NCBI GenBank assembly: GCA_008694505.1
Contig: VZDJ01000033.1
Coordinates: 2,932,100 to 2,996,099, forward strand
DNA from: Cyanoderma ruficeps
Taxonomy: Eukaryota > Chordata > Aves > Passeriformes > Timaliidae
DNA: 64,000 nucleotides
Direction of reading: 5' to 3'
Both the position numbers and the translations under genes were made by a program. Of the stretch, positions 37,301 to 50,300 are shown in pieces; the first letter of the stretch is position 1; every line of letters begins with the position of its first letter. The notes beneath the pieces are model-generated. The model was not told the origin of the DNA. It made no database searches and saw nothing but the letters and a program-made list of their open reading frames with translations.

Positions 37301-39426
37301 TAGTTAGCACTGGCACACTCAGCTTCTTCACACCCTCCAGCCATCCTCCTCGTGCATCTGCTGAGCACAGACTCAACCTCTGAAGTCACCACAAAACCCT
37401 CAGTCGACCCCAATCACTCAAGTTTTTGTCAATATTCACACTGGATGCAGCACATTCACTCTCTTTGATAATCACTGGGGAAAAAGAAAGTTAAAGGTTT
37501 ACCTCAAAGCCAAACAAAATCTTTAAAGGACAGGATCCTATTCTCTCATAAGAGATGAAAAAAGCTACAGGCTCCAAGTCATGCTTCCCCAAGCACAGGA
37601 AGCCCTGGTCCTGCAAGGTCATTAGAACCTACAAACAGTTGAGGAAATGCAAACACACCTGTATGGAATGGTACTGGGTCAGGCATGCCCAAGGCTCACT
37701 GCCACAAAGAATTCTGTTTTCAAAGTGAAATGCATTAATGGAGGCATGGGGCAGTTTTAACTTGAAAAACTACCACATATGACTTCACTGGTGATCTACA
37801 GAGCAATACTTGCTTATTGTTAACAAGCATATGCGTGGCTTACTGAGGATTCTTCTATTCCAGCCCACAGATCACAATTTTCCCTCCCAAAGCAGGAGCT
37901 GTTAATGCAAAAAAGAACATCTTGTATTTTCCATCCTTTTTATAACATCCACAACCATTTGGGCATCTTCTGCTTTCTGTATTGCACTTACCTGAATGCT
38001 TTCCTCAGACACACTAGTGGAAAACAGCCCCAACAAGGTAGTTCCTTAAAACCATAACTGGATTTGCGTAGCTTTAAATATTCCATACTCCCACCAAAGA
38101 ACACAGGCCATCCATGTTTAAAGAAACTCACTAAGCACAGAGCACGATCAAATTTCTACAGTTTACAAGGATATGCTGATAGTTCTCCTACAGTTTGCCA
38201 AAAAAGTGTTGAGACTGCTAGGGGAGGATTGACAGCAACATCTACAACAGCTACATCCACTGCCAGCATTTCAGAGTCAGTTTAGTAAGCACTTCAAAAG
38301 ATACAACTTTGTTGCACAAATAAATGAGTGACACATTTTCCACATAAAAGCTGAGGAAAGAAATGTCAAGACAGAAACACAAATATCTGACTTTTCAAAG
38401 ACTGTATGTTTTTTAGCAAACTAAAGCAAGGATGAATTACCCATTTTGCAGAGAAATATAATGACAGAGATGTCAGCAAGACATTTCAATTATTACAAAG
38501 AAATGAAAGCATGTTTAAGTTTCTTCTAGCCAGAATTTGGAAACCTCAACGAGCATTTTGTTAAGAACTTTGCTGATTTTTCTGGCACTGCTTAAGTGAA
38601 AAAGCACATAAAGACAGAGTTTTCTAGCAGCCATGCTCATAAAACTTCAGACAGCCCTCCTTTATCAACTTCAAATGTACACAGGTATGTGTTACATGCA
38701 TAAAATGGAACGGATTCATATTTGTTGCAATAAATAGCATGACTTAGGGATTCAGGGTAAGATTTCAGAGTTCTTCAAAAACACCAAGTTGGAAACTTTC
38801 CTCTGCCTTGAAAAACCCCATACCTTGATAAATGGTACTGTCTTCTAGCCTTGCTGATACCTATCTCCTGAAGCTGAGGGCTGCAGCAACTAGGTAGTAT
38901 GGAAGCTAAAGCCTTTCCCATGTTTTTTTCTTTTCCAGCTTAATGTCATAGTATGAAATCCAAATAAAATCCATCTCTGCTAGAAAAATATAACTGGACT
39001 GCCAGCTGACTTCATAGATTAAAAGAGCCTTCTGAAAGGAATTTATTCAGATCAGTCCATCCAAGAGCAATTTGCCCTATTTAGGCAGAAAATTAATTTA
39101 TTAAGAATCAGAAAAAAACCCCTGATTTGACTACATTTACTTCTCCCTATGTTACAAACCTGGAAGTGTCAAAAGCACAGGGATTCAGAGATAATGCAAT
39201 GCTAAAGAGTCCTCAGGACTGTAAATCCCACTGTTCAGCTGTACCTGCCTGTAGGACAGTCACTTAACCCTCTTTTACTCTCATCACTTTGAAATTCCTA
39301 CCTCCAAAGAGCTTCCTTTTCTCCTAAGTGTACAAAAAAAATGTACAGAATTGCTTCCACAAAGGAAAAAAAGACAGGTCATTGTCATAGGAGATTGCCT
39401 GGAGGAGAGAACAGAAGGCCTCACGT
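34346..39426. other. Non-genic stretch, no gene recognised
   Basis: Unique-looking DNA with an A run at 36058-36071 and a run of ten G near 34924-34933. Frames up to 132 codons occur but show no motif or splice context. Confidence 0.45.
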
Positions 39427-40111
39427 TGTCTTGGGTTGCAATGCAGGATGTAACCAGCAGTGTGTATTCTGTTACCATCTGTTAAACCAGCTGGGGCAGT
39501 GTTCTTTATCTCTTCCAGGACCCATCCTCCCTCCAGGGGAGATCTGCTGTTCATGGGCCGTCCAGGGGAGATCTGCTGTTCATGGGCCATCCAGGCTCAC
39601 TGCAGGGCTGATACAATTCCATCATCCCATTGGGAGATGCTCCACCCAGGGGGAGGAGCCCAGCATTCCTACCTGGATAAAACCTGAGATTCAGAACACC
39701 AGCACAGCCTGTTTGCACTGGATTCCCAGAGGAAGGCCAGACCCATCTCACCACCCTGGGACCTTCAGAGGAAAACTGCACCCTTCTACAGGATCATCTC
39801 TGCTCCAACAGAACCACATCTGTCACTGCAGGAGGACTGGATTGGACTGACACCAACACTCTGACCAACAGGGGGTCAGGTTGCGTTCTCACTCTATCAG
39901 TGCTTTTGTGTTTGTGCTTTTTTTGTACTGCCACATTTTTATTTTAATTTTCCTAATAAAGAACTGTTATTCCTACTCCCATATCTTTGTCTGAGAGCAA
40001 ATTATTATTATTTCAAAATTATAGTAATTCAGAGGGAAGGGGTTTACATTCTCCATTCCAAGGGAGGTTCCTGCCTACCTTAGCAGACACCTTTCTTTCC
40101 AAACCAAGACA
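39427..40111 (+). mobile_element. Solo ERV LTR, family H copy 2
   Basis: It starts TGTCTTGGG and ends CCAAGACA like the copy at 2027. Flanks CACGT (39422-39426) and CATGT (40112-40116) differ at one base, a C-to-T change at a CpG, the expected decay of a methylated 5-bp target duplication. A GATAAAA box lies near 39674 and AATAAA at 39955-39960. A 29-bp tandem duplication in the U3 part (units starting 39532 and 39561, TCCAGGGGAGATCTGC) is not present in copy 1. There is no internal region. Confidence 0.9.
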
Positions 40112-40134
40112 CATGTGCAAACTGAACCCACTTA

Positions 40135-40415
40135 GGGAAGTCTGCTGCCTGCCTGGCGCCCGGGTTGAAGATGTGGTGGGAAAGTTCCCCAGGTTGGCAC
40201 GGCCCTCATCATCCATTATTGATGTTTTAGGCAGACAGCAATGAAGGTGCAACCAGAAATCCAAGGGCAATCAGGGGAGACTTCAGCCCTGGCTCACCAG
40301 GGAGGTCCCTGGAGCTTGGCAAAGGTGATGCCCACCTCGAAAAAGGCCCAGAGGGACGATCCAGGGCACTTCAGGCCTGTTTGTCTGAGCTCAGTGCTGG
40401 GGAAGGTCTTTTCAA
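40135..40415 (+). mobile_element. CR1 LINE fragment, part of reverse transcriptase ORF
   Basis: From about 40275 the plus strand encodes HQGGPWSLAKVMPTSKKA, then DDPGHFRPVCLSSVLGKVF. This is the characteristic start of the reverse transcriptase domain in CR1-type LINEs (pattern PW..AKV.P.FKKG...DPGNYRPV.L.S..GK). The preceding 40135-40260 part (GCCTGGCGCCCGGGT) may be another CR1 region joined after an internal deletion. The fragment is short and 5' and 3' truncated, and its sequence no longer matches the family at several positions, so it is an inactive relic. Confidence 0.75.
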
Positions 40416-42799
40416 ATCTAAATGATTTCAGAGTTCTAAACGCTTGGCAGGAAGGAAAACTGGTTTTGTCAGAAAAAAAATTAATTGTGACTTAAGCAGT
40501 TCAGTCAAGGAGGAAGCCCTACTACAGGAATTGCATAACTAAATAATAGTGAGTGAATTGTGAGCCTTTGGAATCCAAGTTTATTTACTACATGTTGCAA
40601 CCTCAAATATATCTTTGAGATACATTGGGACAGATTTATAATGCATTTAATTCTCTAACTGCCAGTTCTTGAAAACTGAGGATAGTAGTGATTCCAATAA
40701 TTTATTTGAATGAAGGTTTGGTTATTCCAGGCAAAGCCCACTGATGTGTCAAGGAAGCCACCTTCTCTCTCCACTACTCTGAAAAGAAAGCACTTCTGTG
40801 ACCCAGGGTATGACTTTACAATTGCTGAATACTTTGAGGCTCACCCACTTTTGCTGACTTTTCCTTCTGGGCACTTCAGAGTAGTATGTGCAAGTGGGTT
40901 ATGTGCAACTTGGGCTGTAAAAGTCATCTTCACACAAGAGAACCAGATACTGGAAAGATGAACAATGTCTTTCTCACCACCCGTTGTAACAGCCACCAGG
41001 CTCTGACCTCTCAGACAGAGCCTTGATCTAACAGCAGAGCTCTCACTCTGTTCCCTTAAATTCAGAAAGCTGAGCAAGTCTCACAATGTAGTATATTAAT
41101 AGCAAAACCCTGCTAGCACAGCTGTGCCACAGTTGAGAGTGCAGAAGCTTTAAACTCTAATTTCCTTAAATACAACACTCAATATGCTGTACTATAATTA
41201 ATGGCCTCATCTGCTTACAAATGTGCCACAGCTATTTTTGCAACTAATCTCTCAAATCCAAAGAAAATAGATGTTCTGTGCACAGAGATACTCTGGTTGC
41301 TATCTTTGTGTCCATAAGTCTCACTAACACTCCAACATTATCAACACCATCAACATTATTGAAGTGGAGATTCAAGTTCTAGACCTGCATGTTAACCTGT
41401 GCAATTTCTCTGCTGCAAATTTCCTTACCAGGTGCTGCATATATACTGGGATATAGATAAGGCCAAATTTAACAATAAGGGTCTTTAATAAAAAAAACAA
41501 CTAAAAATCTCTCCAAGGAGGCTGCTCTAGAGCTCAGGACTGTCTTGCCTGCAGCAGGGAAAGATGGACCGAAACTAAGACACAATCTCTTAGGAACAGA
41601 GCCTGTGCCTGGGGTCTCTACACGTGTGGTGAGGCCACAGCATCGTAAGAAGCATGAACAGAGAAAAATCAGGTTTGACCAAGAGAGAGTTTTGCTTTAG
41701 TTTGTTCTAATCCCCACAGGAAAAACCCAGAAGACATGATGCCAGGTAGTTCAGAGAACAGAGTGAGAATTGAGCTGTTTCTGGCATGTCCTTGCTTCAG
41801 CTTCTCTCAGGGACCAGCAGCCACTGACAGAGGGCTCAGGGCACGGGGCAGTGTGAATCCCAGGGCTCCACACACCTGCAGCCACACGTCTGTGTGTGGC
41901 CTCAGCAGGTCACTTGTGCCCTGATGCAGACCCTTGCAGAGAATTTTTTTCAGCCAAGTAACCCCTGTTCTCCTATGATTCACACCTGATTCTGCTCCTG
42001 AGAATCCCACTGTGCTGTCTGGTCCTCTTTTTTCTTTCTTGCAAGGCACATTATTCTGTATCTGTGCTGCCCTTATGTCTTGAGTTTGCTTTCCTTTGAG
42101 AAGGTGTTATGGTGTAAATGTACCTTAGCAAATAAAGCTTTGAAACATGTCTTAAGAGAATATTGGAGTTCAGAGCAACACTAAAACAAACCTAGAATAT
42201 TCCTAATTCAATCTCTCCAATTGCTCTGTAGTCTTGCAAAATATCTAAGCTACAATCTATTTCAAGCTTGGGCAAGAAGCCTAAAATCCTTACTGGATGG
42301 ATATTCTATCCGCAAGGAACATAGGAAATGAATGGGAATCTTTCCTTGATAATTCCATGTATTTGTTCCACAGGATTAACTTTGTTTCGGTAACTCCTCA
42401 GTTCAACTGCCTCAAGGAAATATTTATTTTTAGGACTTTGAATAAAGGACATTTATCTAGCATTCTATATTACTGAACAAAAGCAAGTTGAAAAACAGTG
42501 AATACCTCAAATTTTGCTCATCTGAGTTGCTGTTTTAGGAAAAAAAAAAAAAAAAAGGAACAAAAACAGGATAGCATACATCCTCAAAAATTACCACAGA
42601 TCCACTTGAATTCCAGGCCATACTATGAGCTACATATGTGCTGCACACATGTTCTTTTGTAAAGACAAGCAGAAGTCATGGCTCTGTTGCAAGTGTCCTG
42701 TCACACACAGCAGCTCTGCAGGCTTCAGCCCCTGGCTGTGGTGTTACAATACGCTGGCAACAGGATAATGCACACCCCTTACCCACCATGTGTTAAAAG
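40416..42799. other. Non-genic stretch, no gene recognised
   Basis: Unique DNA with an AATAAA-containing patch near 42129 and an A run at 42540-42556. No coding feature could be supported. Confidence 0.5.
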
Positions 42800-43260
42800 T
42801 GCTATATTATATTTTTCAAATCTTTTATTGCATTGGTGCATAACTCCAAACCCCATATAAAGTGTTAGTTACTGTCCTCATGTTTTGGTCCCACAAAACA
42901 ATTCCTCTGGGCTTGGAACTCAAGGACACTTCACAGCCTCAGGCAATGAAAGATATAAACAAAAGTGAATTGGGGGAAGCAAACTGGGGGTAAATTACTT
43001 CGTTACCTGAAGCTGTAATTGGAGAATTAACCCCTGATATGCAAATGGACCAAATTTATAATTGTCTGAAAAACTCCTGACCATTGTCCACCTTGGGTGC
43101 ATCCTCTGGGAGGCTCTGACTGCCCAAGGTGTATCTATGGAAGGCCTTTAATAAATACCTGTCGGGGTGCGTGCCTCNAATCCTGCAACACCACAAATAC
43201 CCACTTTATTCTCTTTATCTTGTTTTTATCTTGTTCTAGGGAACCACCCCAAGGCATCAC
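42800..43260 (+). mobile_element. LTR-like repeat, family C copy 2
   Basis: This is the second copy of the element at 25365-25789, on the same strand. It shares TTACCTGAAGCTGTAATTGG, ATATGCAAATGGACCAAA and GGGTGCA, has AATAAA at 43150-43155, and ends AAGGCATCAC. One ambiguous base sits at 43178. Divergence from copy 1 is scattered, so both are old independent insertions or an old duplication. Confidence 0.7.
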
Positions 43261-44147
43261 TGCCAAACTGGAAAAGATAATTTTTGCTATACTGAGTAAG
43301 ATATCTCTGACAAATGAAGGTAGCACTTGGTACTATTAGGTGTGCACATATGCAAACATGCAGTCAGGCCTGAGTAAGCACACTCATGGCTAAGCATCCC
43401 AGAGGAGGCAGGTGAGCTGTTCAGGGGGGAGAGATCCAATCCTTAGGAATGGAGAAATCATCCGCAAAAACATCTCCTGATGATCTCACTCTTTGATTGC
43501 TCCCTGGGGAGAACAAGTCAGGAGTTAAAATTCCATATGCTATTTTCAGTATCTGTACAGCTAAATCAAGAGTTGCTTTTGTTCTATATCCAATTTCCTT
43601 GCATTCCTAGGTATAGAGACTTTGAGAAACTCACATTCACCAACAAAGAGTGCTCAACGCCAAAGTTTCCAGCACAGGGGCTGGACTTCAGGCTACTCAT
43701 GAAATGAGATTCACCTAACCCGTCCCTCCTTACCCGGTACTCTTGTGTTATTTCCACCACTGGGAGTTAATAAACACATTTTATATTTGTATGAAACACA
43801 ATATGTAATTGTATACACACAAGGTTAGAACGATGCCTCCTACAAAAAAACCCAAATCAAACCAAAACCACTTGTGCCAAGCACAGAGCTACACTTCCTT
43901 CCCTTAGCATGGACACAGTCACATAAATGTATCCATCTGAGGGATGTTCATAATTGCAAATTGCATTACTTTTATGTAATTGCTCTGCCATAGCTTCAAT
44001 TTTTGCCTATAACCATACCAGAATTGATTTTGATTATCATTGAAGTCAATCAAAAAGCTAGACTAAAACACTGAAAATTCAACTTAGAACATCGTGCCAA
44101 ACCCCCTAACTGGAAGCATAATCAGTGGAGTAATTAATGCTTCAATT
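43261..44147. other. Non-genic stretch, no gene recognised
   Basis: Unique DNA. The 43960-44065 part is AT-rich with clustered homeodomain-like motifs (TTGATTATCATTG, GTCAATCAAAA), a possible conserved non-coding element. Confidence 0.45.
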
Positions 44148-44342
44148 TCATGGAACCTTAAATGGTTTGGGTTGGAAAGAACCTTAAAGCCCATCCTGTT
44201 CCAACCCCCCTGCCATGAACAGGAACACCTCACACTACCTCAGGCTGCTCCAAGTCCCTCCCAACCTGGCCTTGGACACTTCCAGGGATCCAAAACCAAC
44301 CACAGCTTCTCTGGACAACCTGTGTCAGGGCCTTAACAACTA
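44148..44342 (-). mobile_element. CR1 LINE 3' end, minus strand
   Basis: The plus strand shows AATGGTTTGGGTTGGAAAGA, then CCAACCCCCCTGCCATGAAC, CCAACCTGGCCTTGGACACT and CTTCTCTGGACAACCTGTG. These are the reverse complement of the well-known CR1 3' region of birds. CR1 copies are commonly 5'-truncated and this one keeps only about 195 bp. The terminal 8-bp microsatellite-like repeat is decayed (around CATGGAACCTTAAATGG). Confidence 0.92.
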
Positions 44343-47300
44343 CAGATTAATTTTTTTTTTCCTTTATCTGGGAGAGGCCTGTACAGTCTGATAGAATAAA
44401 CTAAACGAGCAATTACAGTAATACCATTTCTCTGCAGTAATACTATTTAATTTTTTTAATTAAAGTTGTTTCAAACAGACTACAGGAACACAAGCAAGAA
44501 TTACAGAAACATAGCTGAAGAAAAAAAACCCAAAAAGGATTAAACCAAAATAGCATCAGGCAAACATGAAACCTGTAGAAGCAAAAACTTCAGATGCAGT
44601 TACACTTTGAGCAAGAGGCAAAGGAAAACTTTCCTAAACTCCTTTCAAATTGCTAAGAGGTTAGAGAAATTTTCTTAGAAAACAGGATGAAAATATACAG
44701 CTTTGTCAAATGGCAAGATGGGAAAATATCAGTGAAGCATATAAACAACAATAAAGAAACTTGGGCTGGCCTAAAGGTACAACTAGAAGGGAGAAAGGAG
44801 GATAGATAGCAAGGAAAGCTTTTCAATAAATGGAAAGCATTTGGCACTCTCAAGAATGCTGCTGTGATCTCTGTTCCTCGAGAGTTTTGAAATTAGACTC
44901 ATTAAAAGAGAATCCTCCCGCGCTGGCAAAGAAACAAATCACATGGTCCATCCTCTATATTCCTGATTTCTCTTCCCCCGAAGTATTGCACTGAGACATT
45001 GAACTGATATAGTGTGTGTTCACTGAAGGCTGGAAATTTCCTGCTTCGCTGCTGCTCTGCTTGCAGCTTCATAAATTCTACCTCTGCTGTACTCACAGGC
45101 AGGAGAACTGGGACCTGCTCCACATTAGCATGAGAAAACACTGCACCATTCTGGCTCCTTCACAAAGTGCTGTGCTGTCACCACTTGACTGGTCAGAGTT
45201 CAATAGTCACTGTTGGAGCTGTAGATTTACAACTTAAGTTTAGACTTCAAACATCTGCTCCAGTTTACCTGTGTAAAATCTAAGCTCTTTGCCACAGATT
45301 CCAAGTGCCAGCAGGACTCCCCTGCTCAGCAGAGACAGCAGCAACCATCCCATTGACCAAAGGTCCCAGGAGAAACTTTACTGCTCAGTGTCGACAAGGG
45401 GTATGTACGAATAAACTTACATTTTTAAGCAGCAGAAAGCCTCACCAACATGATCAAGTGGTTCATAGCACAAAAGTATGTCCAGGAACTTTTGCCAGGG
45501 ATGAGGTGTGAAACGGTGGTTTAGAGTGCCAGCTTTATTCCCACCTACCCAGCACAAGTGGCCCTGTGGGCACAGCGCAGCAGGAATACTCACACCAGCT
45601 CCCACCTGGGTAAGAGTCACCTTCCAAAGCCAGCAGTACAAACCCCACAGCTGCCAGCTGAAGGTTCCTCTGCCAGCCCTTCACACACTTGGCACAAGGC
45701 CATGCCAGGGCTCTGCAGCCACATGCCCATTACTACTCTTCATTGTGCCAGTGGATTCGGCGCTCCCAGCAAACCTACTGGAATTACAGAGCTGGCTTCA
45801 CTTTGATGCACTGGCATATTTTGACATCCTTTCTGGTGTGTTCCTCACCCTCACTGCCTGAGCCTGTGTGATAACAGATTTTCAGGAAAGTGTAATAGTC
45901 AATGCCAGCTAAAATTAACCCTATTGTTTCGTTATACAGCAGCTGTAGCCGCTCCTCAGACAAGAAAGTGTAATTTAGGGTTTCTCTACAGAAATCTTAT
46001 CTCACAAACCATACATTGGCATGGAAGATCCATCGCTAAAGTAATCAGAAAAAGAAGGTTCAAATTAAAAAAAAAAAATCATGAGCTACATTCTCTGTTT
46101 AAATGATCATTAACTAAGTTATCATCTGTTAATCCATGCAGCTAATTCAGACCTCTCTGCTAAACATGTAAAATGGCCCCTTTGGTGGAGAAGGATAAAG
46201 GAGCACTGGCGTGGCAAAGAACTTCAGAACTGGAAACAATTTAAAACTCCTGGAGCATTTCTTAACTCTAGTTTCTTCCTTTAATAGCTAAAGGATCAGG
46301 TTTTGTTTAAGAACAAAAGCAACCATTTCTTTGAGGAAATTTGAGATAGCAGCTGAGAAACATTAGGCCAAATTTAATAAACTATAACAATTAAAGACTC
46401 TTATTCATTCAATAAGATTCCATTTCAATAAAATCACATTTCTTTATAATAAGAATAATTTAAATCTTCATATTCAATACGCTTGGAAAAAAAAATTGTA
46501 AAAATTGTGTCAGATGAATCAACCCAAAAGGTTAACACTAATGAATCTATTGAAAAAGCAGTTTAGCACCATTTACTGCCACCATGACAAATATGACAGG
46601 TCTGCCAATGAACACATTGGATATCTAAAGTTAACATCCATGTTCTGTCAGGCCCTCCTGTGACTGATTGAAATGTAGCTTTGATTGCTGTGACTAATAA
46701 ATAATCCAGGCTAATAAAATTGCTGTATCCTGTAATCATTACAGCGTGAGCACTGTCTTCATTATAACTGTTCCAGAGCCTCATCCATCAATCAGTGGAG
46801 AGCAACACTTCTAAAGGTTCACAAGAGGAATAGACCCAGAGCCCAGCCAAAACCTGCAGAGATGACCAGAAAAGCTCAGAAATGCTCCTCTTTGCTTCAT
46901 GGCATGTATAACCATGGTCATTAACCAATATCAAATTTTTGAGAGCAAAACGTGCACAGACTTGGCTTCTGGTTATCCATAGTGTGAGCTACCATGCCAC
47001 ACTTGTTGGGGTGAATATAGGAACCTCCAATGGTGTTTGGAAAAATAGAAAACAGTTAAACTGGGAAAACTGGGATGCACAACTGGTATTCCAGTTTGAG
47101 ACTTCTAGCATTGGAAATGCAACTGCAAGGCTGTGTATTGTCCTGCCTATTGCACCCTGTGCTGTCATTGACCCAGACACAGGCCTGACACCTCAACACC
47201 CAAAAGCTTTATCATAAGTAGGTGTTTCCACACCACGTGTTTTTTCTGAAAACAGAATGAAAGGTACCAACAATCACCTCCTCCAGTTTCCATCCAAAAT

Positions 47301-50300
47301 AAATGTTTTCATGGCATCGTGCTGGAGTTTCTCAGTTTGAGCTGATACTGGAAAAATCTCACAACATATTAAGAAGTTAACTGTGAGGTTGAGTTTTATG
47401 TGCAATTGTTCTGAAAGCCCTAGCTTACCTGCAGTCTTTTCCACCAATTCTAATACTCTTGGAATTTGGTGAAACTTTTATGTTCATGGAATGGTAGTTA
47501 CAGGGAAATAAACTGTCCCCTCTCAGCGTGGGATATAACAACTAAGCAGCAGCTTTTGTCTTTTGTTTCTGTGCCAAGCCCATTCCTCAAGTCACACTTT
47601 TTTATAGTGCAGCTGCAGTAGCAGCAGAGTTCAGTAAGAGCTGGGGAAGAGGAAAGGTCTCTCCCTCCTTTCCTGCCCTACACAGGTGACTGGGTGTTGA
47701 TTACACCAGTGGCACCATTGGACTGTTCGTTCTGAGAGTATTGCTGTTCCAGTGCTAATATCACGTATTCCTCCAGAGGATTGAACAACTTTGTTTCAAA
47801 TAACAAAGTGATGAAAAGGGACTCTCTACTTCTGCAATAAAGCACAGACTGCAGGAACTGTCAACATATTAAGTTCTAAAACACAGAGCAGCATTGCCAT
47901 GCACACCCAACACACAGCACGGGCTCCTGAGCGTGAGGGCAATACAAAAAACTACAAAACTGCTTCATTATCTGCTTGCAAAAGCCAGAAGCCAAGACAA
48001 TAAAATGGAGATTTGAAGACAGAGGCACAGGGACACTGACCTCAGCAGGAGACTGAATGGCAGGAAGGCACCAAGGCTGCAGAGAGCTAACTCTGGACAG
48101 GCAAACTGCTTCACTTTCATTATCATCCAAGGAGGAAAAGCAGAAAAAAAAAAAGATAAAAAAAATTGTAGTGCACCTCAGCAAGGTAGTGAAGGTCAAA
48201 CTCAGCAAGAGACAATGCATTCTAATGAATATTTTTCTCAACTCTTGGAAGATTAGATTCAGCATATCTTTAAATCCCACCGATATATTAAACTGCTCCA
48301 AAACAGAATTTATCAGACATACAAACTATGGAAATACCTTATTTTGCCCTGGCAGAGCTTCTCAAGTGCAAATATCAAAAGAAGTCTTAGGACAGGTAGC
48401 TATAACCAGAAAAAATAGTTATCTCATGGAATAGGAACTATCACTGCAAGGAAACAGAGTAAAAGTCAATACTATTCTCAAAAGAAAAAAAAAAGTTTCT
48501 AATTTGTGTTGACACACGAGTACAAAACCTTCTGCTAATGACCAGATCTGCTAATTTAAAAGCTAAGATAGCTGAAAGGATGGCTAGACCCCTGTGCCAG
48601 TGGATCAGAAGGCCCTCTGAATCTCAGAGGAATGAGGGGTTACACACATTTATTCACTCCACATACATGGCTTTAGACCAGTACAGCTGGTCAAGTGCTC
48701 ACCTTGTCCACTGTCCAAGGGCAGAGAGGTAGATTCACATAAAATGAACAGCAAAGAGCTAAAAACAGTGTTAAACAATCATGCAATACAGAAAAAGGCA
48801 AACCAAAAAAACTCAAAAAACCCCATAGCCCCAGAGGCAAAGAAATGAATTCCCATATTTTTACTCTCATTTCCTTTGCCTCCATGAGATGGGGGGCAGA
48901 GGTGGGGTGGAGGGCAAGGAATTCTGTACAGGCAGGAGCTGTGATAAAGCCTCTGTCTTTGCACTGGGACAGAATCCCCTGTGCTGCTGGGTGTGACACA
49001 CCTGCAGCTCCAAAACTGCTGCAACAGACACAAAGCATTTCAGAATGGGAGGGCAAAGAACGGAGCCTCAGGTCACTGAGGCTGCCCCTTTTCCAAGGGT
49101 ACCTGAGGAATATGTACAGGCTGAACCTTTCTCAGGCCTGAGGACACTGCAGAATACAAGGGCTGAATTTCAGTTTGTGAAATCACATTATTAACTCAGT
49201 TACCATTCAAATAGTTCTTTTTTGTTATGCTAGAACAGACAGGAATCTAGTGCAGAAAAATTCTCCTGGTTTTTTCTACCAGTTTTTCTTCCTTTAATGC
49301 ACCAAGCCATATTTTACCTTCAGATATCAGTTAACAACATAGTGTAACTAAAGAAGAGAATTTCAAGAACTTGTGAAACTAACATTTTTACTTCTTAAAC
49401 AAAACCTGAGAATTTTCCAGATTATGCCCCAGTGAAATTGACGCCTTCCAAGAAAAAGCCTGCAGAAGAGGACATAAAAATGATCAGTGGATGGGAACAC
49501 ACTGTGGGCATAAGAGCAGATAATGCCACTTTCTAACAAGAAACCCCCAACTTTGGGTTGCATGCATTACACACAGTATTCCCAGCTGTTAATCCACCTA
49601 TAAAATGTGCTGTAGGTCTTGCAAGCCACAGATGTGAAGATGGACAGAGAGAAAAGGAAGGAAAGTATGAGGTAACACTGCAGATGACCACACTTTATAA
49701 TTTATTTTATTTCTCTGTGACTGTGCCCAAAGAACTTGAACCCAGAGTGATTTGTGTAGAGGAAACACCACTGTGAAGTTCCCAGGCACACAACTATGTA
49801 CTCACCCCCACACCAGGCATATTCTGCCATTTCAGCATTTAGTTATTTTAATCTCACAGCACTTTCTGCCTTTACCACAATCTGCCTTCAGGGTGGAACC
49901 ATGCTCAGGGCAGCTGTGAAACAAACAATTATTTTCGTATTGAACTGTTTTAATCTCTTTCAATTTTTCCTCCTTCACTACAGCACAGGTCTTCAGCTGT
50001 TAGTTCTCGGTTTAAAAGCAGGGAGCCATGTCAGATAATTAGAAAAAGGTCTACCTGAGGGCTTTTCTGGGTAATTTACAGCTTGACTGACCTATAAAAA
50101 ATTATAGGGAAATAAGTCTGTGGTACCTAAAAGTAATGGTTGTTTGTTCAGTTCAGCACTACTTAATTACTCTTCCTTTAGTTCAAAGCAAAAAGGAAAT
50201 AATTTATTCTTCAAAACATTTCATGAGCTAATTTAAAATAATTGACTTTGAATGAAACTGTGAGGACAAAAAAAGTGAAATTCTTAGTATATTAAAAAGC

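Noticed and set aside
42061..42150. Possible gene 3' end at an AATAAA near 42129
   Set aside because: A single poly(A) hexamer in AT-rich DNA without an upstream coding exon is not enough.
48057..48434. 125-codon plus-strand frame
   Set aside because: Its centre is translated poly(A)-rich low complexity, and no motif was found.
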